Positions 9,501-16,371 of a stretch of 33,311 nt of DNA are shown here, one piece after another. How positions within the stretch are numbered: the stretch's first letter is position 1; the number at the start of each line of letters is the position of its first letter. Source of the stretch: Verrucomicrobiaceae bacterium (lineage in GTDB: Bacteria; Verrucomicrobiota; Verrucomicrobiia; Verrucomicrobiales; Verrucomicrobiaceae); assembly GCA_021298725.1 (NCBI GenBank), contig JAJTDU010000009.1:1-33311 (forward strand), read 5' to 3'. Under the pieces are notes generated by a model. It was not told where the DNA came from, ran no database searches, and was given only the letters and a program-made list of their open reading frames with translations. Position numbers and translations under genes: made by a program.

Positions 9501-9552
9501 CGGCAGCGAGAGCAGAGGTGCCGATCGCAAGGAGGAGAAGGCGCGATTTCAT
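6505..9552 (-). CDS. Exported PVC-type membrane-bound dehydrogenase with HEAT-like repeats and C-terminal cytochrome c domain
   Basis: From the ATG at 9552 the product is 1015 residues with a signal peptide (MKSRLLLLAIGTSALAA). Residues about 60-480 form a beta-propeller typical of the PVC putative membrane-bound dehydrogenases (PLYVSWDSKGRMWVTQYRQY, then ITVFEDTDGDGFFDKHE and GMDGWLYGANGSTTTGN). A long helical region of HEAT-like repeats follows. The C-terminal about 150 residues contain one c-type heme site, ARCFACHKLFGEGGAIGPEL (CxxCH), in the PVC heme-binding domain. Electrons from oxidation of an unknown sugar or alcohol could pass to this heme. The 37 extra residues on the track precede the signal peptide and are rejected. 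The stop codon TAG is part of a REP-like element. Confidence 0.92.
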   Translation of the reverse strand: MKSRLLLLAIGTSALAADPNPKADDIAGNEAVKKIMETRPGRGVMRDDTPPTAPQDALKLFKTRSDVAIDLMASEPVVEQPLYVSWDSKGRMWVTQYRQYQFPAGLKIVSYDQHLRAKFDKVPLPPPRGEKGADKITVFEDTDGDGFFDKHEDVITGLNIASAALHGMGRIWVLNPPYLLSYPDADFDAKPDGDPEVELSGFGLEDTHSVATSLQWGMDGWLYGANGSTTTGNVSSANTKNVKWEGQCIWRYHPKRKVFEIYAEGGGNTFSLDFDSKGRLFSGTNGATRGMHYEQGSYGIKGWGKHGPLTNPYAFGWFEHMKHEGDNKRFPQAFTIYEGGLLGSAYEGKIIAPNALHNLVYVSERLPDGSTFHTKDEEQLITTKDRWFRPVWAGVGPDGGFYMADWYDTRLSHVSPVDDWHKTSGRIYRVRPASGAPRLKPFDLSKASGEELLGYLSHQNEWFRKQAVLEIAWGKQAELAPKLSDMLDGPHGLEALWALDMLDHSLEGQNKSVQDLRYAAQEKAIHSKDPYLRRWAVKMVGDADGLSFCSLDNLHGETHPEVRAQLLATAKRLPAVLALPRLQSGDAEDESGHLPLLAWWALESKAEKEREAVFHYLKTHLDFLKTKLFRDHLAEKLAKRFALAGGEENLNSCADLLALTNDEALRGKFIAGIAAAFEGAEMPKLPDSLTKALNDYMAKQSGGDLTLALRSGNADALAKALKLLSDAKATNTARIAIAKTLAELGKQEAVMPMVGILKSSTAPSLKRGMLQAAAKFDDKRLPEALLLGWEGQIAGDKALREDALRVMAGRKEWAQILMNFVNEWKVPVKHFTIDIVRQLSLHQDADIDASIEKHWKGLLATGPTPEKKREAERIKAVLKTGLGDAEKGKIQFMARCFACHKLFGEGGAIGPELTGYDRANVDFWLDNIFNPSLEIREGFGAYIVKTKGGQVLTGLMDAQDANGIVIKDMANNKTAMKQADIETMEASPISLMPEGLTAGMSDADLKDFFAYLLKK

Positions 9553-9565
9553 GGTGGGAAAGAAC

Positions 9566-9604
9566 AAACCTCCCCGTTGGGGTGGTTTCTTGCGACCTTG
9601 TCGC
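9566..9604 (-). terminator. Possible terminator or leader hairpins between two minus-strand genes
   Basis: On the minus strand GCGAC-AAG-GTCGC is followed by ACCaCCCC-aac-GGGGaGGT and then TTTGTTCTTT. The second hairpin plus T-rich tail resembles an intrinsic terminator for the upstream oxidoreductase gene. It lies only 15-34 bp before the dehydrogenase ATG, so it could equally be a leader structure of that gene. The evidence is structural only. Confidence 0.4.
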
Positions 9605-9723
9605 TTGTTCCGGTATTTTCGTGCCAGCACCTGACCTGAAAGGACACCCTGCAGCTCTAACAAGAGGCCATGCAGTAGGGGCGGCCATACGAACTCGCCA
9701 TGGGTCGCCGCCGTGCGGTTTGA

Positions 9724-10755
9724 TCACATCACTCTTGCCACCGCCCGGCCCTCCATCGCCTGCCACACCGCATGCACCACGCGCATGTAGCTCAGGCCTT
9801 CGTTGAAGTCAGGCCTCGGTCGTGGTGCCGAAGGATCACGCACGGCGGCGATGAAGTCGCGCTCCACCGTCCAGCTTCGCTGCATCTCGGTCGGAATCGG
9901 CACCGACTCCAGTTTACTGCCGCGTTTGCCGAGTTGGAGGTCGTCCGTGGCGAAGTCATAGCTCAGCGTGCCTTCGGAGCCGAAGAGCCACAGCTTGTCT
10001 GTCGGCGCATGCGCGGCCACGCCGCTGAAAAGCATCGTCGCTTCAAGGCCGCTGCGAAATTTCGCCATCACGTTCATGAAATCGGGAATATCGACCTCGA
10101 CGCCCGCACGTTCGGGGATCACCACGTTTCCACGCGCCTCCACCTCGACGATGTGACCGAGCCAGCGCTGCAGCACCTCGGTGTAGATGCCTAGCGTGAG
10201 GATTTGGATGCCGCTCAGTTCCGATTGCTGCCGCCAGTGCGCGGGAGTGGTCGGGTCGAGCCAAGCGTCGTTGAAACTGTGCAGCAGCGCCTGATGCGGT
10301 GTGCCGATGGTACCTTCGGCGATCAGTTGCTTGACGAGTTCACCGCCTTTCATGCCTTGTGGGGCAGGACAGATACCCGTGACGAGTTCAGGATAACGAA
10401 TCGCCGCCTCCCACATCTGGTTTGCCTCTGCTAGCGAGGCCGCCATGCGCGCCTGCGTGAAGGCATGCTTCCCGTGCTGGAGCGCGTAGCACGTCATCTC
10501 CGCGTGCATGTAGGGATGCGTGCCGATCCACACGACATCGACTTCGGGTGACGAGGCTACCTCCTCCCAGCGTTCCACCGCCTTGGCTTCTGGCGCAAAT
10601 TCCTGGCAAAAGGCCTCGGCGCTCGCCAGGGAGCGGTTGGTCACCTGCGTGATCTGCACGTTCGGAATCGCCCGCAGGCCGGGCATGTGGCGTGATTTGA
10701 CGATGCCACCGGCGCCGATGATGCCGATGCGGATGGGTTGCTCTGGGGAGGTCAT
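9724..10755 (-). CDS. Gfo/Idh/MocA-like oxidoreductase lacking the EKP lysine
   Basis: The 343-residue protein has an N-terminal Rossmann fold (RIGIIGAGGIVKSRHMPGLR) and the C-terminal alpha/beta domain of the Gfo/Idh/MocA family. At the position of the usual GKHV..EKP motif it reads GKHAFTQARMAASLAEANQM, so the lysine normally taking part in catalysis is absent. There is no signal peptide, so it is cytoplasmic. The ATG at 10755 matches the family start; the longer track frame adds 20 residues. It is divergent from the MOSC gene (45 bp apart). NAD(P) binding looks intact, but the reaction may differ from standard family dehydrogenases. Confidence 0.88.
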   Translation of the reverse strand: MTSPEQPIRIGIIGAGGIVKSRHMPGLRAIPNVQITQVTNRSLASAEAFCQEFAPEAKAVERWEEVASSPEVDVVWIGTHPYMHAEMTCYALQHGKHAFTQARMAASLAEANQMWEAAIRYPELVTGICPAPQGMKGGELVKQLIAEGTIGTPHQALLHSFNDAWLDPTTPAHWRQQSELSGIQILTLGIYTEVLQRWLGHIVEVEARGNVVIPERAGVEVDIPDFMNVMAKFRSGLEATMLFSGVAAHAPTDKLWLFGSEGTLSYDFATDDLQLGKRGSKLESVPIPTEMQRSWTVERDFIAAVRDPSAPRPRPDFNEGLSYMRVVHAVWQAMEGRAVARVM

Positions 10756-10800
10756 AGACGTATGGATCGTGACACGTTTGCGCCAACATCCAAGCCCTGC

Positions 10801-11256
10801 ATGCAAATCCTGCACATCTACCTTTCACCCGAGCACAACTTTTACGGCCACCATGGCATGCCCGCAGGCACCGCGCCAGAGATCGAGGTGCCGGAAGCCG
10901 AGTGCGTGGCGGGCAAAGGCCTGGTGGGAGATCGTTTCTTCGGCTGGAAGGAGGACTACAAAGGCCAAGTCACTTTTTTCGAGCACGAGCAGTATGAACG
11001 GCTCTGCGAACAGTTCAGCGTCATGGGCGTGCCACCCTCCGCCTTTCGTCGCAACATCATCACGAAGGGCATCGACCTCAACACGCTCATCGGCACCGAG
11101 TTTGAGGTGCAGGGCATCCGTTTCCTCGGCACGCAGGAGGCCGCGCCATGCCATTGGATGAATCAAGCCTTCGCCGAAGGCGCGGAAGAGGCGCTCAAAG
11201 GCCACGGCGGCCTGCGTGCGAAGATTTTGAGCGATGGCATCCTCCGCAAGTCATGA
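10801..11256 (+). CDS. MOSC domain-containing protein
   Basis: This is a compact 151-residue MOSC (MoCo sulfurase C-terminal) domain protein. It has an early loop with GKGLVGDRFFGWKEDYKGQV, a segment resembling AFRRNIITKGIDLNTLIGTE, and the family's conserved cysteine in EAAPCHWMNQAF. Free-standing MOSC proteins bind molybdenum cofactor or carry sulfur. The ATG at 10801 is used because the upstream 21 residues have no family similarity. The stop overlaps the mobA start as ATGA, so the two are translationally coupled and probably act on the same cofactor. Confidence 0.9.
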   Translation: MQILHIYLSPEHNFYGHHGMPAGTAPEIEVPEAECVAGKGLVGDRFFGWKEDYKGQVTFFEHEQYERLCEQFSVMGVPPSAFRRNIITKGIDLNTLIGTEFEVQGIRFLGTQEAAPCHWMNQAFAEGAEEALKGHGGLRAKILSDGILRKS

Positions 11257-11846
11257 GCTCACCCTTTGCTGCCGTTTTGCTCGCCGGTGGTCGTTCCACC
11301 CGGATGAAGCAGGACAAGGCGCTGCTTCACTGGCATGAGCAGGCGCTGTGGCAGGTGCAGTTGCACAAACTGCTATCTCTTGGCGCTGAACGCGTGCTGC
11401 TCTCCTGCCGCAGCGAGCAAGCTTTGCTCGTGAACGACGGCGTTGAGATCATCCATGATCCCGCCGGTGTGGATGACGGCCCGCTGGGCGCGATCACGCG
11501 CTGTTTGGAGTGCGTGCAGATGCCACTGCTCGTCCTTGCCGTCGATATGCCCTGGATGACCGCTGCCTTTCTGCGTGAACAGCTCAGTGAGCATGAAAAT
11601 CCGGATCAAGGCTGGTTTTTCTGCGGCTCGTATGGTGCTGAAGCTCTCGCGGGGATGTATGTTCCCGCCATGCTGCCACACATGCGCCAGGCGCTGAGTG
11701 AAAAGAATCTCAAACTCCAGCATGTGATCAAAGCCTGCGTGCATAACGGATCAGCCCTCACTCACGAGATGAGCAGCGATCAGGCTGCCCTTTTCCACAA
11801 TGTGAACACGCCGGCGGATTTGAATGGATTGTCCGCGCTACCTTAG
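11253..11846 (+). CDS. mobA: Molybdenum cofactor guanylyltransferase
   Basis: The 197-residue protein begins with the nucleotide-binding signature AAVLLAGGRSTRMKQDKALL, diagnostic of MobA-type nucleotidyltransferases. The acidic metal-binding motif VLAVDMPWM and the GPLGAI loop follow. It attaches GMP to molybdopterin to make the bis-MGD form of the cofactor. Its ATG overlaps the TGA of the MOSC gene. The track start is 35 codons upstream inside that gene and is not used. The 3' end overlaps the convergent rsmE gene by 9 bp. No molybdoenzyme is encoded in the window. Confidence 0.92.
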   Translation: MSSPFAAVLLAGGRSTRMKQDKALLHWHEQALWQVQLHKLLSLGAERVLLSCRSEQALLVNDGVEIIHDPAGVDDGPLGAITRCLECVQMPLLVLAVDMPWMTAAFLREQLSEHENPDQGWFFCGSYGAEALAGMYVPAMLPHMRQALSEKNLKLQHVIKACVHNGSALTHEMSSDQAALFHNVNTPADLNGLSALP

Positions 11847-12563
11847 CTCATGCCCCAAAATCGCCAGCGTGGCGATGGCGGCGGTTTCGGCACGCAACAC
11901 CAGCGCACCGAGCGTGATGGGGACAAAGCCCGCCGAGAATGCCTGCGCTTCTTCTTCGGAGGTGAAATCGCCTTCAGGACCGATCAAGACGGCGACGCTG
12001 GCTGGTTTCGATGCTGGCAGGGCTTGTTTGAGCGTGCGCGTGTGCTCACTGAGCGCGGGGATGAGTTTGCAGTCGGCCTGAATCTTCAAACTGGCTGCGA
12101 AAGCGATGGGAGCCTTCAATTCGGGCACGAAAGGCGTGTGGCACTGCTTGGCGCTCTCGATCATGTGCCTGCGCCATTTGGCGAGCTTCTTTTCCGTCTG
12201 CACGGCATCGAGATGGACGATGGTGCGCTCGGTGATGACAGGCTGCACGCTCGTAGCACCGAGTTCGACGGCTTTTTCGAGCAACCACTCGAAGGGTTCG
12301 GCTTTGATGAGGGCCGGCAGGAGATGAATCACGGTCTGAAACGGCTCGAATCGCGTTTCGGAGGTGATTTGGGCCTGCACCTCCGATTTGGAAACCTGCG
12401 TGATCTCGCAGACAGCCATACGGCCTGCGCCGTCGAAAATCTCGATCATGTCGCCGGGCTGTTTGCGCATCACACGGCTGCAATGCTGCGCTTCATCGCC
12501 AGTGAGCGTGAGATGATGCTCGCGCCACTCGAAGGTGGGGAGATGGAAGCGTGGCAGCGACAT
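11838..12563 (-). CDS. rsmE: 16S rRNA m3U1498 methyltransferase RsmE
   Basis: The 241-residue protein matches RsmE throughout. An N-terminal PUA-like domain (HHLTLTGDEAQHCSRVMRKQ) precedes a SPOUT methyltransferase domain. The SPOUT knot motifs VAVLIGPEGDFTSEEEAQAF and LGALVLRAETAAIATLAIL bind S-adenosylmethionine. The enzyme methylates N3 of U1498 in 16S rRNA in the assembled small subunit. It starts one base after the pepP stop codon, so the two genes share a transcript. It overlaps mobA tail to tail by 9 bp. Confidence 0.95.
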   Translation of the reverse strand: MSLPRFHLPTFEWREHHLTLTGDEAQHCSRVMRKQPGDMIEIFDGAGRMAVCEITQVSKSEVQAQITSETRFEPFQTVIHLLPALIKAEPFEWLLEKAVELGATSVQPVITERTIVHLDAVQTEKKLAKWRRHMIESAKQCHTPFVPELKAPIAFAASLKIQADCKLIPALSEHTRTLKQALPASKPASVAVLIGPEGDFTSEEEAQAFSAGFVPITLGALVLRAETAAIATLAILGHELR

Positions 12564-12564
12564 G

Positions 12565-13854
12565 TCAGCGACTCATGAGGGCTTCAATCTCATCCGCTTC
12601 GATGGGAATATGCGCCATCAGGTCGATGTTTTCGGTTTCGCCAATGAAGAGGTTGTTTTCGAGGCGGACGCCGATTTTTTCCTCCCGGATGTAAATGCCG
12701 GGCTCGACGGTGAAGACCATGCCGGGCTGCACGGGCTTCCACATGTGGCCGACGTCATGCACGTCGATGCCGAGCGGGTGCGAGGTGCCATGTGGGAAGT
12801 ATTTTTTATACGCGGGCTTCTCGGGATCTTGCTTGGCGATGTCCTCTGGCGTGATCAAGCCGAGGCCGAGGAGTTCCTCCTGCATGAGCAGGCCAACTTG
12901 TTCTTGGTATTCGCGGATGATGACGCCGGGACGGAGCATCTGACAGCACTGTTTGAAGACGCGGAGCACAGCATCATAGACCTGACGCTGACGTGGGGTG
13001 AATTTGCCATTCACCGGGATCGTGCGGGTGAGGTCGGCGTTGTAGTTGCCGTAGTTGGCGGCCACGTCTAGCAGCAGCAGCTCACCGTCCTGGCACTGGC
13101 AGTGGTTGGTGATGTAGTGCAGCACGCAAGCGTTGCCGCCGGTGGCGATGATCGGCGTGTAGGCAAATCCACGACCACGCTGGCGGATGAACTCATGCGA
13201 TAGCTCGGCCTCGATCTCGAACTCATGCACGCCGGGCTTCACGAACTTCAGCAGCCGGTCGAAACCATCGCTGGTGATGCGGATCGCCTCGTTGAGCGCG
13301 GTGATTTCATGCGGGCTCTTGATGACACGCAGCTCGTGCATGAGCTGGGCAAGGCGGCGGTAGTCGTGCAGCGGATATTCCTGTTGGCAGCGGTGCGTGA
13401 AGCGTGTCTCGCGCGTTTCCGTCGGGATGGTGGCGCGGATGTGCTCGTTTGAGTTGAGGAAAACATGGTCCGCCTGGCACATGACGGAGCGGAAGTGTGT
13501 CTCGAATTCCGTGAGCCAATGCACGCGCTGGATGCCGCTGCGTTCGGTGGCCTGCGTTTTGGTGAGTTTTTCGCCTTCCCATACCGCGATGGTTTCATTC
13601 GTTTCGCGCACAAAGAGCATCTCGCGTTGCTTCGGGTCGGCGGCATCGGGAAAGAGAATGAGGATCGTCTCTTCCTGATCGACTCCGCTCAGGTAAAACT
13701 GATCGCTGTTCTGAATGAAGGGCAGGGAGCCATCGGCATTCGTGGGGAGCACGTCATTGGCATGCACGATGACAACCGACTGCGGCGGCAGCTTAGCGTA
13801 AAGGTGCTGGCGGTTGGAGGCGAACAGTTCGGCGGGGAGGGGCTGGTAGCGCAT
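12565..13854 (-). CDS. pepP: Xaa-Pro aminopeptidase (M24B)
   Basis: The 429-residue protein has the N-terminal non-catalytic domain of aminopeptidase P (residues 1-165) and the C-terminal pita-bread fold. The dinuclear metal ligands are all visible in order: Asp in LLLDVAANYG, Asp in YNADLTRTIP, His in FPHGTSHPLGIDVHD, Glu in FTVEPGIYI and Glu in VRLENNLFI. It removes N-terminal residues preceding proline. The ATG at 13854 (MRYQPLPAELF) matches the family start. A 69-bp inverted-repeat element fills the space to the upstream pseudoprotease gene, so the pepP leader begins inside that element. Confidence 0.95.
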   Translation of the reverse strand: MRYQPLPAELFASNRQHLYAKLPPQSVVIVHANDVLPTNADGSLPFIQNSDQFYLSGVDQEETILILFPDAADPKQREMLFVRETNETIAVWEGEKLTKTQATERSGIQRVHWLTEFETHFRSVMCQADHVFLNSNEHIRATIPTETRETRFTHRCQQEYPLHDYRRLAQLMHELRVIKSPHEITALNEAIRITSDGFDRLLKFVKPGVHEFEIEAELSHEFIRQRGRGFAYTPIIATGGNACVLHYITNHCQCQDGELLLLDVAANYGNYNADLTRTIPVNGKFTPRQRQVYDAVLRVFKQCCQMLRPGVIIREYQEQVGLLMQEELLGLGLITPEDIAKQDPEKPAYKKYFPHGTSHPLGIDVHDVGHMWKPVQPGMVFTVEPGIYIREEKIGVRLENNLFIGETENIDLMAHIPIEADEIEALMSR

Positions 13855-13863
13855 GATTGGAAG

Positions 13864-13932
13864 GTAGAACGAATGTCCACATTCGTTGCAAGGTTCGGCG
13901 CGCGCTCAAACGAATGTGGACATTCGTTTTAC
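13864..13932. repeat. BIME-like element: two mirror-image GTAG/GTAA palindromes (element C)
   Basis: The 20-mer AACGAATGTCCACATTCGTT at 13868-13887 has its exact reverse complement at 13909-13928. Each copy is itself a hairpin with a 9-bp stem and 2-nt loop. The left copy is preceded by GTAG. The right copy, read on the minus strand, is preceded by GTAA, whose TAA is the stop codon of the pseudoprotease gene. The element fills almost all of the 74 bp between that gene and pepP. Confidence 0.85.
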
Positions 13933-15044
13933 TTCACCGGCACGGCTTTCGGCGGATGGCGGTCCGCCTTGATCCACTGCTGCGCCTCGGTCCTGAACGC
14001 TTCGACGGGCAGCGCGAACGTCGTCACACGATCCACGCGGGCGATGTTGATGCCGACCACCTTGCCTTCGAGCGTGGTGACGGGCCCGCCCATGTCGCTG
14101 GGGTAGAGTGGGATGTCGTGCTGAAGGACTTCGGGGAAATTGTCGGAGCGCAGGGAAATGCCGCCGTTGGCGAAGTCCTCTCCCTCCCAGTTTTGCAGCA
14201 CTTTCGTGCGGCTGGCGAGGCGTACGCGACAGGTCTCCTCCTTGTCCTTGCGCAGGTAGCGCACTTCAATGACCTCGCCTGGCTGGCGTTTGTTCACCAG
14301 CTCATGCACGCGGCGGTACTGTGCCACGGCCTCGCCCGCGATGTTGAGCAGCACGTCGTTCTCCTGAAGGCCGGCGATCTCGGCGGGGCTTTCACTGGCG
14401 ATGCCGATGATCCGCACGCCTTTGACCTCCTTCGGCGTTTTTTCGTCCATGCGGATGCCCAGCGCGGCTCCGGTGCCGGGAATGGCACGACGAGCTGCGC
14501 TGACGATGCCGATGCGTGGCTCCTGGCCCGCGTCTGCGGTGCTGCACAGCCACTGGCCGAGGGTGAGCGGCTTCGACGCACCAAAGGAAACAACCGGCAG
14601 ACCGGTGATGCCGACCGCTTGCGCCAAAACGAGGTCAAGCCGCGCTTCGCGATGCACCTCCCGTAGCGCCGCTGTGCGGCCATCGGCGAAACGAACCCGC
14701 GCCTTGTCGAGATCGGGCACCTCGCTTGCCTTCGTCAAAACATAACCATCTGCGCCGACGATGGTGGCGGTGCAGATGGGACGCTCGAGCACGCTTTCAA
14801 TGCGGGCGGCGCAGTCGAGCGTGAGCGGCTTCAAGGGGGAAACCGCAGAGAGTGTCTGCTTGCCATTGGTGCGCTGCTCCGGCGGCAGCGTGGGAAGCGG
14901 CGTGTCCGCGAGGGCAAAAAACGGGCTGAGGAGAAGGACGGCGGAATGACGAATGACGAATTTCCGAAGGGCGAAGAAATGACGAAGCTCCAATGACGAA
15001 GTCGAGATGCCAGACAGGCGGGCGCATGTTTCAGCATTCGTCAT
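13929..15044 (-). CDS. HtrA-like pseudoprotease with nested PDZ domain
   Basis: The 371-residue exported protein has a trypsin-like fold with degenerate catalytic sites. Where the His loop is expected it reads YVLTKASEV (Ser107 in place of His); Asp137 in ARLDLVLAQA is kept. The Ser loop reads PSDMGGPVTTLEGKVVGIN, with Met318 in place of Ser. A PDZ domain (about 205-275, RIIGIASESPAEIAGLQEND) lies before the Ser loop, so it appears inserted inside the protease fold. The first about 36 residues (MTNAETCARL...KFVIRH) are encoded by an AATGACGAA-type repeat, and no start codon exists downstream of that repeat. The start overlaps the stop of the active protease gene (ATGA). Confidence 0.85.
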   Translation of the reverse strand: MTNAETCARLSGISTSSLELRHFFALRKFVIRHSAVLLLSPFFALADTPLPTLPPEQRTNGKQTLSAVSPLKPLTLDCAARIESVLERPICTATIVGADGYVLTKASEVPDLDKARVRFADGRTAALREVHREARLDLVLAQAVGITGLPVVSFGASKPLTLGQWLCSTADAGQEPRIGIVSAARRAIPGTGAALGIRMDEKTPKEVKGVRIIGIASESPAEIAGLQENDVLLNIAGEAVAQYRRVHELVNKRQPGEVIEVRYLRKDKEETCRVRLASRTKVLQNWEGEDFANGGISLRSDNFPEVLQHDIPLYPSDMGGPVTTLEGKVVGINIARVDRVTTFALPVEAFRTEAQQWIKADRHPPKAVPVK

Positions 15045-15048
15045 TCCG
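14942..15048. repeat. AATGACGAA-type repeat element R1 with 14-bp terminal inverted repeats
   Basis: The ends are CGGAATGACGAATG (14942-14955) and its exact reverse complement (15035-15048). Inside are further AATGACGAA copies (around 14978 and 14992). The element spans the junction of the two HtrA-like genes. It provides the TGA of the upstream gene, and the ATG and N-terminal codons of the downstream gene. It is related to the element at 31004-31147. Confidence 0.75.
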
Positions 15049-16036
15049 AATCCTCCTGCGGTTTTTGGGCCAGTTTGACCGCCAGCTCACGCTCTTTGCC
15101 GCCGCTGCGGAGCCTGATCTTCAAGGTGTCCCCCGCGGCCTTTGAGCGCACGGTGGCAGTGAACTGCTGCTGGTCGGTCATGGCGTCGTCATTGACGCTG
15201 AGGATGACATCGCCCGCGCGCACGCCCGCTTTTTGTGCCGGTGAGTCGTCGATCACGTCGGCCACCTCCAGCTCCACGTCGTCGCTCATGACGGTGGCGA
15301 CGCCGAGATAGCCGCCCGCGCCGACGCCCCAGACCTTGATGACCTGGGATTTCTGCATCGCCTCCCAGGAGCGAAGGAACGGGGCCATGGACACATGCAC
15401 GTTTTGATCCCGGTTTTCCCAAATCTGGCTGTGGATGCCGATCACCTCACCAGTGAAGTTGAACAGCGGCCCGCCGGAGTCGCCGCCCATCAGCACGCAG
15501 TCGGTGTGCAGGCTGTTGGCAGTCTGCTTGATGATTTTGCCCACGCGGAGCACCGGGCCGCGAGATTTGTCAAAACCGCCCGGATGCCCGAGCGCGAAGC
15601 ACCACTCGCCCGGCTGCGCCTGGATGACCTCGCGGCTCAGTTTCACGAAGGGCCAGGGCTTTTCGCGTTGCTTGAGCTGTGCCAGCGCGGCGTCGGTCGT
15701 TTTGTCCAGACCGAGTGATTTCGCGGTGGTGACACTGCCGTCCTCCAGAATGACCCGCATGTCCTTGCCTGGACCGCCAGGAACGTGCGCGGCGGTGAGC
15801 AACAGGCCATCAGCCGAAATGATCACACCGCTGGCCGTGCCGCCGCCGGTTTGGATGGCGACGAGCGCCTGACGCACCTGCGGCAGCAGCTTTTGCACGT
15901 CCGTTTGAATGCGCAGCAGCGTGGCGAGGTCGGTTTGGGGCGCTTTGGGTGCCCTAGGACGCTGCTCCTCACCACGCACCGGCCCAGCGAGCAAGATCGA
16001 GATGAGGATGAGTCTGAATGACGGGCGCGTTTGCAT
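15041..16036 (-). CDS. Exported HtrA-like trypsin-family serine protease with PDZ domain
   Basis: The 331-residue protein has a signal peptide (MQTRPSFRLILISILLAGPVRG). Its trypsin-like domain keeps the whole catalytic triad: His84 in LLLTAAHVPGG, Asp115 in DKTTDAALAQL and Ser187 in MGGDSGGPLFNF. One PDZ domain lies at about residues 235-325 (VADVIDDSPAQKAGVRAGDV). This is the DegP/DegQ layout of periplasmic quality-control proteases, with a single PDZ. The last codons and TGA fall inside repeat R1 and overlap the ATG of the pseudoprotease gene, so the two are translationally coupled. The partner may bind the same clients or regulate this enzyme. Confidence 0.92.
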   Translation of the reverse strand: MQTRPSFRLILISILLAGPVRGEEQRPRAPKAPQTDLATLLRIQTDVQKLLPQVRQALVAIQTGGGTASGVIISADGLLLTAAHVPGGPGKDMRVILEDGSVTTAKSLGLDKTTDAALAQLKQREKPWPFVKLSREVIQAQPGEWCFALGHPGGFDKSRGPVLRVGKIIKQTANSLHTDCVLMGGDSGGPLFNFTGEVIGIHSQIWENRDQNVHVSMAPFLRSWEAMQKSQVIKVWGVGAGGYLGVATVMSDDVELEVADVIDDSPAQKAGVRAGDVILSVNDDAMTDQQQFTATVRSKAAGDTLKIRLRSGGKERELAVKLAQKPQEDSE

Positions 16037-16371
16037 CAGCGAGGAACCAACGGCTCAACGGCTCGAAAGTTGCCAGACGCAGGTGTTCTGCTCAAGATAA
16101 GTCTCACTCATCCCAGGCAGGATCAATGAATGCTGGAACGTAAATGGGCAGTTTTTTCTGTTCAAAGACGGTAAGCCTCAGGCCAGATCTGCCCCAGATG
16201 ATGAGAGCGCAACCTCAGTTTTGTATGACCTGGAGAATCACCCCAAGGTGCCGCATTCGACCGTTTGAGCGCCCTGCGTGGACTTGTCTCGTGGCTAGAT
16301 CAGGAGTGATGACGAAAGTTTGATGGAAAACCGGAGGGAGGGTGCGTTTGTTCATGCTCGTCCATCCGACC
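16037..16371. other. Divergent intergenic region, 335 bp, without a recognised gene
   Basis: This stretch separates the minus-strand protease pair from the plus-strand sialate esterase and must hold promoters for both directions. I see no RNA gene, strong hairpin or dispersed repeat in it. A purine-rich GGAGGGAGG stretch lies near 16332, too far from the esterase ATG to be its ribosome binding site. Confidence 0.5.

Noticed and set aside
8290-9639. 449-residue plus-strand ORF opposite the PVC dehydrogenase
   Set aside because: It is an antisense shadow of a well-supported exported enzyme and matches no family I recognise.
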